This document shows, one piece after another, positions 1 through 5,979 of a stretch of DNA of 7,569 bases. Source of the DNA: Nitrospiraceae bacterium (GTDB lineage: Bacteria > Nitrospirota > Nitrospiria > Nitrospirales > UBA2166); contig PBSN01000004.1 of NCBI GenBank assembly GCA_002726235.1, forward strand, positions 5,627 to 13,195. The letters run 5' to 3'. The notes under the pieces were generated by a model that did not search any database, was not told where the DNA came from, and was given only the letters and a program-made list of their open reading frames with translations. How positions within the stretch are numbered: position 1 is the first letter of the stretch; each line of letters begins with the position of its first letter. The position numbers were made by a program, and so were the translations under genes.

Positions 1-962
1 GCAGGATTCGTTACGAAAATATCGTCACCAACAAGAAGTGTTCGTTTTCCGAGCCGCGTCGTCATTTCACGCCACCCATCCCAGTCAGTCTCACCTAACC
101 CATCTTCGATCGAGACGATGGGGTATGTTGTGAGGAGATTTTCGTAGTACGCAATCATATCGTCACTGGTGCGATATGTTCCCCTCTCCCCTTTCATCTC
201 ATACTTCCCATTGACATGAAACTCACTGGCCGCTACATCGAGAGCCAGCACAACATCATGCCCAGGCTGATACCCGACGTCGGTTATCGCCTGAATAATC
301 AGACGTAACGCCTCATCAGTTGATTGAATATTTGGCGCAAATCCCCCTTCATCTCCCACCGCAGTATTCTGGCCACTTTTTCCCAGAATATCCTTGAGCG
401 TATGAAACACTTCGCACCCCATTCGCAACGCATCCCTGAACGTTGGCGCACCAACCGGCACGATCATAAATTCCTGAACATCCAACGGATTGTTTGCGTG
501 TTGACCACCGTTGATAATATTCATCATCGGAACGGGTAGGCGGTGTCCATTCGAGCCGTCAGCGTGCATATAGAAAGGGCGTTTTGTCTCTTCCGCGGCA
601 GCTTTGGCAACGGCCAGGGACACACCAAGCAATGCATTGGCTCCAAAACGCTCTTTGTTGGGTGTCCCGTCCAATTGTTTTAAAAGATCATCAATGCGGG
701 CTTGATCGGTAACTTCATTCCCAATCACGGATGGAGCAATGTCTTTGACGATATGCTCAACCGCCATCGTGACGCCTTTGCCGAGGTAGCGTTTCTTGTC
801 TCCATCACGTTTCTCGATGGCCTCTTTCGTTCCAGTGGACGCTCCAGAAGGAACTGCCGCGCGTGCATGAGCGCCGCTTTGTGTTGTCACCTCGACCTCA
901 ACCGTTGGATTGCCACGGGAATCTAGAATTTCACGGGCGACGATACGCTGGATAACGCTCAT
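1..962 (-). CDS. eno: Enolase, N-terminal 320 residues (3' end outside window)
   Basis: Enolase (phosphopyruvate hydratase) interconverts 2-phosphoglycerate and phosphoenolpyruvate in cytoplasmic glycolysis. Translating the minus strand from the ATG at 962-960 gives an open frame to the window edge beginning [20 protein letters not shown], the standard enolase opening. Visible family marks are the SGASTG loop (residues 39-44), H155 and E164 (NGGQH and QEFMI region), GDEGGFAP with proton-shuttle E205 (203-210), and the three Mg ligands D242 (ALDVAASEF), E286 (SIEDG) and D313 (LVGDD). The frame runs off the window before the catalytic lysine, so about 110 residues of a usual ~430 are missing; nothing suggests a broken gene. 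The start overlaps the gatB stop by four bases (ATGA). No strong Shine-Dalgarno precedes it, so its translation probably depends on gatB. Identification is very secure. Confidence 0.97.
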   Translation of the reverse strand, partial: MSVIQRIVAREILDSRGNPTVEVEVTTQSGAHARAAVPSGASTGTKEAIEKRDGDKKRYLGKGVTMAVEHIVKDIAPSVIGNEVTDQARIDDLLKQLDGTPNKERFGANALLGVSLAVAKAAAEETKRPFYMHADGSNGHRLPVPMMNIINGGQHANNPLDVQEFMIVPVGAPTFRDALRMGCEVFHTLKDILGKSGQNTAVGDEGGFAPNIQSTDEALRLIIQAITDVGYQPGHDVVLALDVAASEFHVNGKYEMKGERGTYRTSDDMIAYYENLLTTYPIVSIEDGLGETDWDGWREMTTRLGKRTLLVGDDIFVTNP

Positions 963-2407
963 GATTGAATGTTCTCACTCATCAAACGCTGTCGCATCAA
1001 GGTATTGACCTTTTGCGGATTGGCTTTTCCTTTTGACGCTTTCATCACTTGTCCCACAAAAAAACCCAATAAATTGTCTTTTCCAGATTGATACTCCGCA
1101 CACTGCTTTGGATGTGTGTGCACAATTTCATCAATCAGCGTATCGAGCGTACCGTCATCAGAGATCTGCATCAAACCATGTTCTTGAATAAAATCCTTTG
1201 GCATCTGTTGAGACCGAAAGAGGTCAAGAAAGACTTCTCGAGCGGTCTTAAGGCTAATCGTCTGATCATCCACCAGTTTCATGAGCGCGATAAGACGATC
1301 GGGTTTCATCGGTGAAGCGATGACATCGCAGTTGTCATTCTTCAACGCGTGTAGCAACTCCCCCATGATCCAATTACTGACCGTTTTGGGATTTGGAAAA
1401 CCTGCGACACAGGCTTCGAAATAATCGGCGAGGGGGCGAGACGAGGTCAACAGGACTGCATCGTAGGCGGGTAATTTGTACTCAGCAATAAATCGATTTC
1501 GTTTTGCCTCTGGCAGTTCTGGCAGGCTCAACCGCAGTATATCGATCCGTTGTGGTGAAATTTCAATTGGCATGAGATCGGGTTCGGGGAAGTAGCGATA
1601 ATCGTGAGCCTCTTCTTTGCTACGCATCACCACACTGACGCCTCGCTCAGCATCCCATGAACGCGTTTCCTGATCGATTGTCCCGCCGTCGGCCAATACA
1701 GTTTCTTGTCGCTGAATTTCATAATCCAGCGCGTGTTTCACAAATTTGAACGAATTGATGTTCTTCAGTTCCACCTTGGTTCCAAACGAGTCTTGGCCTT
1801 TTAGCCGTAAGGAGATATTTGGTTCACAGCGAAGGCTTCCTTCTTCCATGTTTCCATCACAAACGTCGAGATACAGCAGAATGTCTCTGAGGGTTTTTAG
1901 ATATGCCACCGCTCCGTCAGATGACCGAAGATCGGGTTCGGTGACAATCTCCAATAGCGGCATCCCACAACGATTTACATCCACATGACTGACGCCAGCC
2001 TCGGCTTGATGAATGTTCTTGCCGGCGTCTTCTTCAAGATGAGCCCGGCGAATACACACCCGTTGAGTTGCGCTTCCTTCGTCAATCTCCAGCCACCCAT
2101 TCTGACAGATAGGACGGTCAAATTGGGAAATTTGATATCCCTTGGGAAGGTCGGGATAGAAATAGTTTTTCCGTGCGAATTGATTGGGTGTCGTGATGGT
2201 GCAGTTGAGGGCTAACCCGGTGCGGACGGCCATCTCAACCACCATCATGTTCAGTACAGGAAGAACCCCAGGCAATCCCAAACACACGGGACACGTCTGA
2301 GTATTGGGTTTAGCCCCGAACGCGGTGGAACACCCGCAAAAGAGTTTGCTCCGAGTGCGGAGTTGGGCATGAACCTCAAGCCCGATGACAACCTCATATG
2401 CTGGCAT
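959..2407 (-). CDS. gatB: Aspartyl/glutamyl-tRNA amidotransferase subunit B
   Basis: GatB is the kinase-like and tRNA-binding subunit of GatCAB. It activates the side chain of Asp or Glu misacylated on tRNA(Asn) or tRNA(Gln), so that ammonia released by GatA can amidate it. The 482-residue protein has the usual length. The N-terminus carries the GLEVHAQL motif with metal-site candidates E11 and H13, then zinc-type cysteines C24, C26, C39 and C42 in the FCGCS and CPVCLGLPG segments. The middle contains the family motifs [18 protein letters not shown] and [10 protein letters not shown]. The C-terminal YqeY-like tRNA-binding tail ends with GKANPQKVN. The in-frame codons just upstream reach a stop (TGA) with no alternative start, so ATG 2407 is preferred. 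No clear Shine-Dalgarno is seen before it, and 71 nt separate it from the YtxH gene. Its stop overlaps the eno start. Confidence 0.97.
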   Translation of the reverse strand: MPAYEVVIGLEVHAQLRTRSKLFCGCSTAFGAKPNTQTCPVCLGLPGVLPVLNMMVVEMAVRTGLALNCTITTPNQFARKNYFYPDLPKGYQISQFDRPICQNGWLEIDEGSATQRVCIRRAHLEEDAGKNIHQAEAGVSHVDVNRCGMPLLEIVTEPDLRSSDGAVAYLKTLRDILLYLDVCDGNMEEGSLRCEPNISLRLKGQDSFGTKVELKNINSFKFVKHALDYEIQRQETVLADGGTIDQETRSWDAERGVSVVMRSKEEAHDYRYFPEPDLMPIEISPQRIDILRLSLPELPEAKRNRFIAEYKLPAYDAVLLTSSRPLADYFEACVAGFPNPKTVSNWIMGELLHALKNDNCDVIASPMKPDRLIALMKLVDDQTISLKTAREVFLDLFRSQQMPKDFIQEHGLMQISDDGTLDTLIDEIVHTHPKQCAEYQSGKDNLLGFFVGQVMKASKGKANPQKVNTLMRQRLMSENIQS

Positions 2408-2478
2408 CGCGAGGTCGTCACCCGGAGACGCAAGACGTCATAAATATCAGATGCAGAGTCGGAATAAGGCCATCACGT
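2408..2478 (-). other. Spacer between the YtxH-like gene and gatB
   Basis: A 71-nt gap in an otherwise tightly packed run of genes. I see no stable hairpin with a T-run, no recognisable -35/-10 pair, and no good Shine-Dalgarno before gatB. How gatB translation is started is therefore not explained by what is visible. Confidence 0.45.
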
Positions 2479-2805
2479 TTACCCAGCTTCATCCACTGGG
2501 GTTCGCTCTTTCTTGCTGCGCCGCACCGCTTCTTTTCCAGACTCATAAGCGGAGCCTAAGATTTTCTTCCCCTCTTCAAGAAGATCTTTCCCGTGCTCAA
2601 CAGCATTTTCAACATTCCCACGGGCGTCTTTTGCAATCCAGGAGAGATCGTCTTCTGCTTTTTTTGCATATCCGCGAATCATACGCCTTGTCTCATCTCC
2701 AGGTTGAGGAGTAAGAAGAAGCGCTAATCCGGCACCCAGCAGCGCGCCACTCAAAAACGAGAACGCCACGGCACCGCTCGAAAACCCTTCATCATAATGT
2801 CCCAT
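2479..2805 (-). CDS. YtxH-like small membrane protein
   Basis: A 108-residue protein resembling the YtxH family (general-stress or envelope-associated small proteins of unknown biochemistry). After a short polar start, a Gly/Ala/Leu-rich hydrophobic segment (about residues 11-32, FLSGALLGAGLALLLTPQPG) is followed by the family-typical GDETRRM and then a long charged, probably helical tail (about 40-108) rich in Lys, Glu and Ala. This suggests a single membrane anchor with a cytoplasmic helix. The start is fixed by a very strong Shine-Dalgarno, AAGGAGGAGG, five bases before ATG 2805. The first 14 bases overlap the end of the upstream DUF948-like gene, so the two are very likely co-translated. 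Family assignment is by pattern recognition; the molecular role is unknown. Confidence 0.82.
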   Translation of the reverse strand: MGHYDEGFSSGAVAFSFLSGALLGAGLALLLTPQPGDETRRMIRGYAKKAEDDLSWIAKDARGNVENAVEHGKDLLEEGKKILGSAYESGKEAVRRSKKERTPVDEAG

Positions 2806-3199
2806 TTGAACCTCCTCCTTTATTGGTACCAGTTCCCTTCTTCATCGTTTCGGTCGCCGCGCGCAACCCGGCGAGAAGACTTGCGACATTTACCACTATT
2901 TTGAACGCATTCCCGCGCACGAGATGATGCACGGTGTCAACGCTATCCCCCACTTTACCAAGTGCAGTGAATAGGTGTGACGCCCGTGACACTCCATGTT
3001 TCACGTCGCCAGAGATATCATTGCAGTTGCTGGCGGCTTCAGTCATCTCATCAAATAGCGGATCAACTTTGGAGTTGATGTGACGAAAAAACAGTTCCGA
3101 TTCCTTCGCGGTTTTACGGAGTTGATGAAGCACCGGAACAAGAAACGCCACCAGTACAGCGAACGAGGTGCCAATGAGTGCCCATGCGATATCAGCCAT
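2792..3199 (-). CDS. DUF948-like single-pass membrane protein
   Basis: A 135-residue protein beginning MADIAWALIGTSFAVLVAFL. It has an N-terminal membrane segment (about residues 4-25), then a Lys/Glu-rich helical region (HQLRKTAKESELFFRHINSKV) and a second mildly hydrophobic stretch near 95-110 (FKIVVNVASLLAGL). This matches the layout of the DUF948 family, whose function is not established. The open frame extends four codons upstream to a GTG at 3211. The ATG at 3199 is preferred because GAGG lies six bases before it and because it overlaps the gatA stop as ATGGCTGA. The Gly-rich tail (GGGSNGTL) is written in the same bases as the Shine-Dalgarno and start of the next gene, so its composition may reflect that signal. 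DUF948 and YtxH genes are often paired, which supports both assignments. Confidence 0.8.
   Translation of the reverse strand: MADIAWALIGTSFAVLVAFLVPVLHQLRKTAKESELFFRHINSKVDPLFDEMTEAASNCNDISGDVKHGVSRASHLFTALGKVGDSVDTVHHLVRGNAFKIVVNVASLLAGLRAATETMKKGTGTNKGGGSNGTL
2811..2820 (-). promoter_or_regulatory. Very strong ribosome binding site of the YtxH-like gene
   Basis: AAGGAGGAGG on the minus strand, five bases before ATG 2805. The same bases are read in the DUF948-like frame as the Gly run near its C-terminus, so one stretch serves as both coding sequence and initiation signal. Confidence 0.85.
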
Positions 3200-4649
3200 T
3201 CGAATCCTCACTTATCGGTGCCCGTTTCAGGTGCCAGTCCGTTTCCTGTTCAAATGCAAAGGCAACCTGTAGCATGGTCAATTCATCAAACCAACGTCCC
3301 AGAATCTGCATCCCGATCGGCAAGCCATCACGACTCATAGCGCATGGAACTGAAATCGCCGGAAAGCCTCCCAAGTTTGCTGAAATGGTATAGATATCGG
3401 AAAGATACATTTGTACTGGATCGGCGGTCTTTTCGCCAATCCGAAACGCTGGCGTTGGAGTCGTGGGAGTGACAATCACGTCAACCTCTTGGAACGCAGC
3501 CTCAAAATCGGCGCGAATCATCTTCCGTGCTTGCTGGGCTTTACCATAATAGGCATCATAATATCCAGCGCTCAACGCATACGTCCCCAGCATGATACGA
3601 CGCTTCGTCTCTCGACCGAACCCTTCCTTGCGCGTTTGACAATACATCTCAAGCAAATCCTGGCTCTGTGAGCTTCGGTGCCCGTATTTCACTCCATCAT
3701 ATCGCGCCAGATTTGAACTCGCTTCGGCGGTTGCAATGAGATAATACGTCGCAATGCCATATGGAGTTGTCGGCAAGGATACCGCCTTGGTTTTTGCTCC
3801 ACGCGAAGTCAACACTTTCAACGCGGCGCGAACCCCATCGTTGACTTCTGGATCAAGTCCGTCTGCGAAGTAGTCATCTGGAATGCCAATGCGAATCTCA
3901 GTCATATCTCGATGAAGAGCCTTCGCAATCGTGGGAACAGGGGTCGTGACTGATGTGGAGTCCTTAGGATCGTGGCCGGCAATCGCTTCCAACATAATCG
4001 CGGCATCTGTGACATCTTTGGTGAGCGGACCAATTTGGTCCAACGAAGATGCATACGAGATCAACCCATACCGAGACACTCGGCCATATGTGGGTTTCAT
4101 CCCAACCACACCACAGCACGCAGCAGGTTGACGGATCGACCCACCAGTATCCGATCCAAGAGCGGCAATACACTCGTGTGCAGCGACAGCCGCAGCAGAT
4201 CCTCCGCTTGACCCCCCTGGGATACGCTCAAGGTCCCATGGATTACGCGTCGGCTGGAATGCCGAGTGTTCGGTTGACGAGCCCATGGCGAACTCATCCA
4301 TATTTGTCTTGCCCACAAGGACAGCGCCATGCCCTTCTAAACATGTCATTACCGTAGCGTTATACGGAGGGATAAAATGCTCTAACATTCTGGATCCACA
4401 TGTGGTGACAACATCTTCAGTGCAGATGTTGTCCTTGATCCCTAGAGGGATGCCCTGAAGGAGTGAATTTGCTTTAGCTGGATGTGACGTGGTCTTGGAA
4501 GTTTCCGTGAGAACCGTGTGATAGGCGTGAACAGTGTCGTCCACACGCGTTATTTGCCGGTGAACCGCTTCGGACAGTTCTTGAGACGAGAACGCTGCGT
4601 TTGCAAGCCCGTCCGCGGCATCATGAATAGTCAGGTGATTCAGGTTCAC
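3192..4649 (-). CDS. gatA: Glutamyl/aspartyl-tRNA amidotransferase subunit A
   Basis: GatA is the glutaminase subunit of GatCAB; it belongs to the amidase-signature family and releases ammonia from glutamine for transfer to the misacylated tRNA on GatB. Starting at GTG 4649 the protein is 485 residues, the usual length, and opens V/MNLNHLTIHDAADGL like other GatA proteins. The amidase triad is visible: Lys72 in GIKDN, cis-Ser147 in GGSSGGS, and nucleophile Ser171 in SDTGGSIRQPA. The frame is also open 19 codons further up to an ATG at 4706. That start would overlap panD by 61 bases, adds residues not typical of the family and has no Shine-Dalgarno. GTG 4649 overlaps the panD stop as GTGA, indicating translational coupling. 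The 3' end overlaps the DUF948-like gene by eight bases. Confidence 0.97.
   Translation of the reverse strand: MNLNHLTIHDAADGLANAAFSSQELSEAVHRQITRVDDTVHAYHTVLTETSKTTSHPAKANSLLQGIPLGIKDNICTEDVVTTCGSRMLEHFIPPYNATVMTCLEGHGAVLVGKTNMDEFAMGSSTEHSAFQPTRNPWDLERIPGGSSGGSAAAVAAHECIAALGSDTGGSIRQPAACCGVVGMKPTYGRVSRYGLISYASSLDQIGPLTKDVTDAAIMLEAIAGHDPKDSTSVTTPVPTIAKALHRDMTEIRIGIPDDYFADGLDPEVNDGVRAALKVLTSRGAKTKAVSLPTTPYGIATYYLIATAEASSNLARYDGVKYGHRSSQSQDLLEMYCQTRKEGFGRETKRRIMLGTYALSAGYYDAYYGKAQQARKMIRADFEAAFQEVDVIVTPTTPTPAFRIGEKTADPVQMYLSDIYTISANLGGFPAISVPCAMSRDGLPIGMQILGRWFDELTMLQVAFAFEQETDWHLKRAPISEDSNG
3206..3210 (-). promoter_or_regulatory. Ribosome binding site deciding the DUF948-like start
   Basis: TGAGG on the minus strand, six bases before ATG 3199, located within the last codons of gatA. 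The upstream GTG at 3211 overlaps this site and so is unlikely to be the start. Confidence 0.75.
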
Positions 4650-5071
4650 CTGCGCGTTCCAGTGGTCGAGATGCGTAAATTGCCCTCGTGAATATCCATG
4701 TCCCATTGCGACGGTTGGCGTTTTGAGACCATGCGATTGTTGTGATCAACGAGAACGATTGTCGGAGAGTGTTCCTGTGCTTCTTCCTCATTGTAGAAGG
4801 CGTAACAAAATATGATCAGTAAATCACCGATGAGGCCCTTTCGTGCGGCGGGTCCGTTGAGCGCAATGGTTCCCGATCCTGCCGGCCCAGGAATGACATA
4901 GGTTTCAAAGCGCTCGCCATTATTCAGATTCGAGACCATCACAAGTTCGTAGCACTGTAGACCCGCTTCACGAATAAGCTCCTCGTCAACCGTCAGGCTT
5001 CCTTCATAGGCGAGGTTAGCATCGGTCACCGTGACACGATGAAGTTTTGCACGCAACAATTGACGAAACAT
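4646..5071 (-). CDS. panD: Aspartate 1-decarboxylase, pyruvoyl-dependent proenzyme
   Basis: PanD converts L-aspartate to beta-alanine for pantothenate and coenzyme A synthesis. It is made as a proenzyme that cleaves itself to form a pyruvoyl group. From ATG 5071 the protein is 141 residues and begins MFRQLLRAKLHRVTVTDANL. With this start the key residues fall at the Escherichia coli positions: Lys9, His11, the YEGS cleavage site (between Gly24 and Ser25), Arg54, Tyr58, and Asn72-Gly73. An upstream in-frame TTG at 5077 is rejected because the Shine-Dalgarno AAAGGA touches it directly, whereas it lies six bases before ATG 5071. The C-terminal tail is about 15 residues longer than the 126-residue E. 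coli enzyme and polar or basic at the end (TTGTRR); tails of this size occur in other PanD proteins. It lies between gatC and gatA, and its stop overlaps the gatA start. Confidence 0.96.
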   Translation of the reverse strand: MFRQLLRAKLHRVTVTDANLAYEGSLTVDEELIREAGLQCYELVMVSNLNNGERFETYVIPGPAGSGTIALNGPAARKGLIGDLLIIFCYAFYNEEEAQEHSPTIVLVDHNNRMVSKRQPSQWDMDIHEGNLRISTTGTRR

Positions 5072-5077
5072 GTTCAA

Positions 5078-5083
5078 TCCTTT
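5078..5083 (-). promoter_or_regulatory. Ribosome binding site deciding the panD start
   Basis: AAAGGA on the minus strand, six bases before ATG 5071 but directly touching the in-frame TTG at 5077. It therefore selects the ATG, which also places the YEGS cleavage site at positions 22-25. Confidence 0.85.
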
Positions 5084-5095
5084 CAGAAAAGAAGG

Positions 5096-5380
5096 TTAAT
5101 CCATCATCTTGGGAACTTGAAAATGGCCCTCATCGGCCTCGGGAGCATTCATCAACGCGCGTTCCCTAGGCAGGGAGTCCTCAAGCATATCTTCCCTCAA
5201 CACATTATGCATGGGTGCGGCTGCAGAGGATGATCGCCCCTGGGTATCCATCTCGGCGAGGGCATCAAAATAGGTCAGAATATGACTTAACTGCGTGCTG
5301 AAGAGTTCGGTTTCGGATTCATCGATGCCGAGCCGAGCTAACTTCGCAACGTGTTGGACTTCATCCTTCGAAATTTTCAT
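5096..5380 (-). CDS. gatC: Aspartyl/glutamyl-tRNA amidotransferase subunit C
   Basis: GatC is the small subunit that wraps around the GatA-GatB interface and stabilises the amidotransferase. The 94-residue protein is of normal length and shows the family pattern: an N-terminal helix with VQHVAKLARLGIDESE (residues 8-23), a second helix (FSTQLSHILTYFDALAEMDT), and a C-terminal stretch with LREDMLEDSLPRERALMNAP and the closing GHFQVPKMMD. The start is supported by TAGGA seven bases upstream. That Shine-Dalgarno lies inside the last codons of a 45-codon upstream ORF, whose TGA stop overlaps the gatC ATG (ATGA), so gatC may be translated by re-initiation. The panD start follows 24 bases after the gatC stop. 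Confidence 0.96.
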   Translation of the reverse strand: MKISKDEVQHVAKLARLGIDESETELFSTQLSHILTYFDALAEMDTQGRSSSAAAPMHNVLREDMLEDSLPRERALMNAPEADEGHFQVPKMMD

Positions 5381-5514
5381 TGGGCTATCCTACGGTGGCG
5401 GAGTTCACATAAAAAAAATCTAACGATCTCGCCTAAAAGTACCAAGCTGCAGATTACAATGACCCCCATAAGTGCATGTCCGTGTGGATCCATAGGGTTC
5501 TCGCTCATGCTCAT
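5377..5514 (-). CDS. Putative 45-aa single-pass membrane micro-protein upstream of gatC
   Basis: This small ORF is seen directly in the sequence. It starts at ATG 5514 behind a strong Shine-Dalgarno (AAGGAG, seven bases upstream) and ends in a TGA that overlaps the gatC ATG as ATGA. The product starts MSMSENPMDPHGHALMG, continues with a hydrophobic segment at about residues 14-36 (GVIVICSLVLLGEIVRFFLC, interrupted by Glu29 and Arg32), and ends with a basic tail (ELRHRRIAQ). The charge pattern suggests the C-terminus lies in the cytoplasm. The segment fills almost all of the space between the EthD-like gene and gatC. I do not recognise a family. Strong RBS, stop overlap and coherent membrane topology argue for a real gene; the alternative is a leader ORF whose translation controls gatC. 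Confidence 0.72.
   Translation of the reverse strand: MSMSENPMDPHGHALMGVIVICSLVLLGEIVRFFLCELRHRRIAQ
5388..5392 (-). promoter_or_regulatory. Ribosome binding site of gatC, inside the micro-ORF
   Basis: TAGGA on the minus strand, seven bases before gatC ATG 5380. It is embedded in the codons for the Arg-Arg-Ile end of the micro-ORF, so ribosomes translating the micro-ORF pass over it. Confidence 0.7.
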
Positions 5515-5521
5515 GCCAAGA

Positions 5522-5527
5522 CTCCTT
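5522..5527 (-). promoter_or_regulatory. Ribosome binding site of the 45-aa micro-ORF
   Basis: AAGGAG on the minus strand, seven bases before ATG 5514. It is the main evidence that the micro-ORF is translated. A second in-frame ATG at 5508 would be 13 bases away and is less likely. Confidence 0.75.
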
Positions 5528-5561
5528 CAAACTTGACCGCTTTGCATCCACATTTATTATT

Positions 5562-5873
5562 TTAAGATACAACCTCGCCAATTAACACAACGGGTTTAGT
5601 ATTCGTGAAATTTGGTATATCAGCAAATGCAGCGTCTGCCTTGGATAATGTTAAATCCAGCGCCGCCTGATCTTCAAATACCAAAGTTGCAATAACATAA
5701 TACCCAGCAGGAACATCTGGACACTCACCAGCAATACCCTTCGTAATAAGCGTACTCTGGATATGCGCGCCCATGGTTTCGCCTACAATATTCAGATGCT
5801 TACCAAAATAATAATCATAATCAAAATTTGTTGTTTCGGTAACCGGGTATAATACTTGCACAGAGACTGCCAT
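5562..5873 (-). CDS. EthD-family small protein
   Basis: A 103-residue protein starting MAVSVQVLYPVTETTNFDYD. It matches the EthD family of small ferredoxin-like, usually dimeric proteins: the DYDYYFGKHLNIVGE segment (about residues 18-32), YYVIATLVFEDQAALDLTL in the middle, and ADIPNFTNTKPVVLIGEVV at the C-terminus. EthD was first described next to ether-degrading cytochrome P450 genes, but most homologues have no known reaction and none is claimed here. The start is well supported by GGAGG six bases before ATG 5873. The coding region is about 41% GC by hand count, against roughly 50-58% in sampled parts of eno and gatA. It also has little evident functional link to glmS or gat genes, so it may be a later insertion. 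It lies 106 nt after glmS and 47 nt before the micro-ORF. Confidence 0.85.
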   Translation of the reverse strand: MAVSVQVLYPVTETTNFDYDYYFGKHLNIVGETMGAHIQSTLITKGIAGECPDVPAGYYVIATLVFEDQAALDLTLSKADAAFADIPNFTNTKPVVLIGEVVS

Positions 5874-5979
5874 TGCTATCCTCCGGACTTTTTTGCCTCT
5901 GAGACATGCATTGTTTCAGTCATCTTCCTGCCAAACAAAAAAGAGATCCTTCGTGAATTCTAGAAGAGAACACCCAAAT
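5874..5979 (-). other. Spacer between glmS and the EthD-family gene
   Basis: This 106-nt stretch is the longest non-coding gap in the window. It holds the EthD ribosome site and a T6 run (complement of 5937-5942) preceded by only a four-base-pair inverted repeat (5949-5952 with 5963-5966). Neither a convincing terminator nor a convincing promoter is seen. Read-through from glmS or an unrecognised promoter are both possible. Confidence 0.5.
5880..5884 (-). promoter_or_regulatory. Ribosome binding site of the EthD-family gene
   Basis: GGAGG on the minus strand, six bases (ATAGCA) before ATG 5873. This near-ideal Shine-Dalgarno fixes the start. Confidence 0.85.

Noticed and set aside
1746-1988. 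Plus-strand open frames of 60-123 codons throughout the window, such as this one
   Set aside because: They lie opposite strongly conserved minus-strand genes, have no family resemblance and no consistent ribosome sites. They are shadows.
2251-2433. Minus-strand 60-codon frame overlapping the gatB start
   Set aside because: It overlaps conserved gatB N-terminal codons in another frame and its product is low-complexity and unlike any family I know.
5876-5923. A 15-residue ORF (MTETMHVSEAKKSGG) between glmS and the EthD-family gene, ending at the EthD ribosome site
   Set aside because: Its only possible Shine-Dalgarno (AGGA) is two bases from the ATG, too close. The arrangement resembles a leader ORF but the support is too weak.
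5910-5938. Possible promoter TTGTTT - 17 nt - AACAAT on the minus strand before the EthD-family gene
   Set aside because: Spacing is right but the boxes match the consensus only 3/6 and 4/6, which is expected by chance in AT-rich spacer.
5937-5966. Possible Rho-independent terminator after glmS: CTTC/GAAG repeat followed by T6
   Set aside because: The stem is only four base pairs with a ten-base loop and six bases separate it from the T-run, so it is unlikely to terminate.
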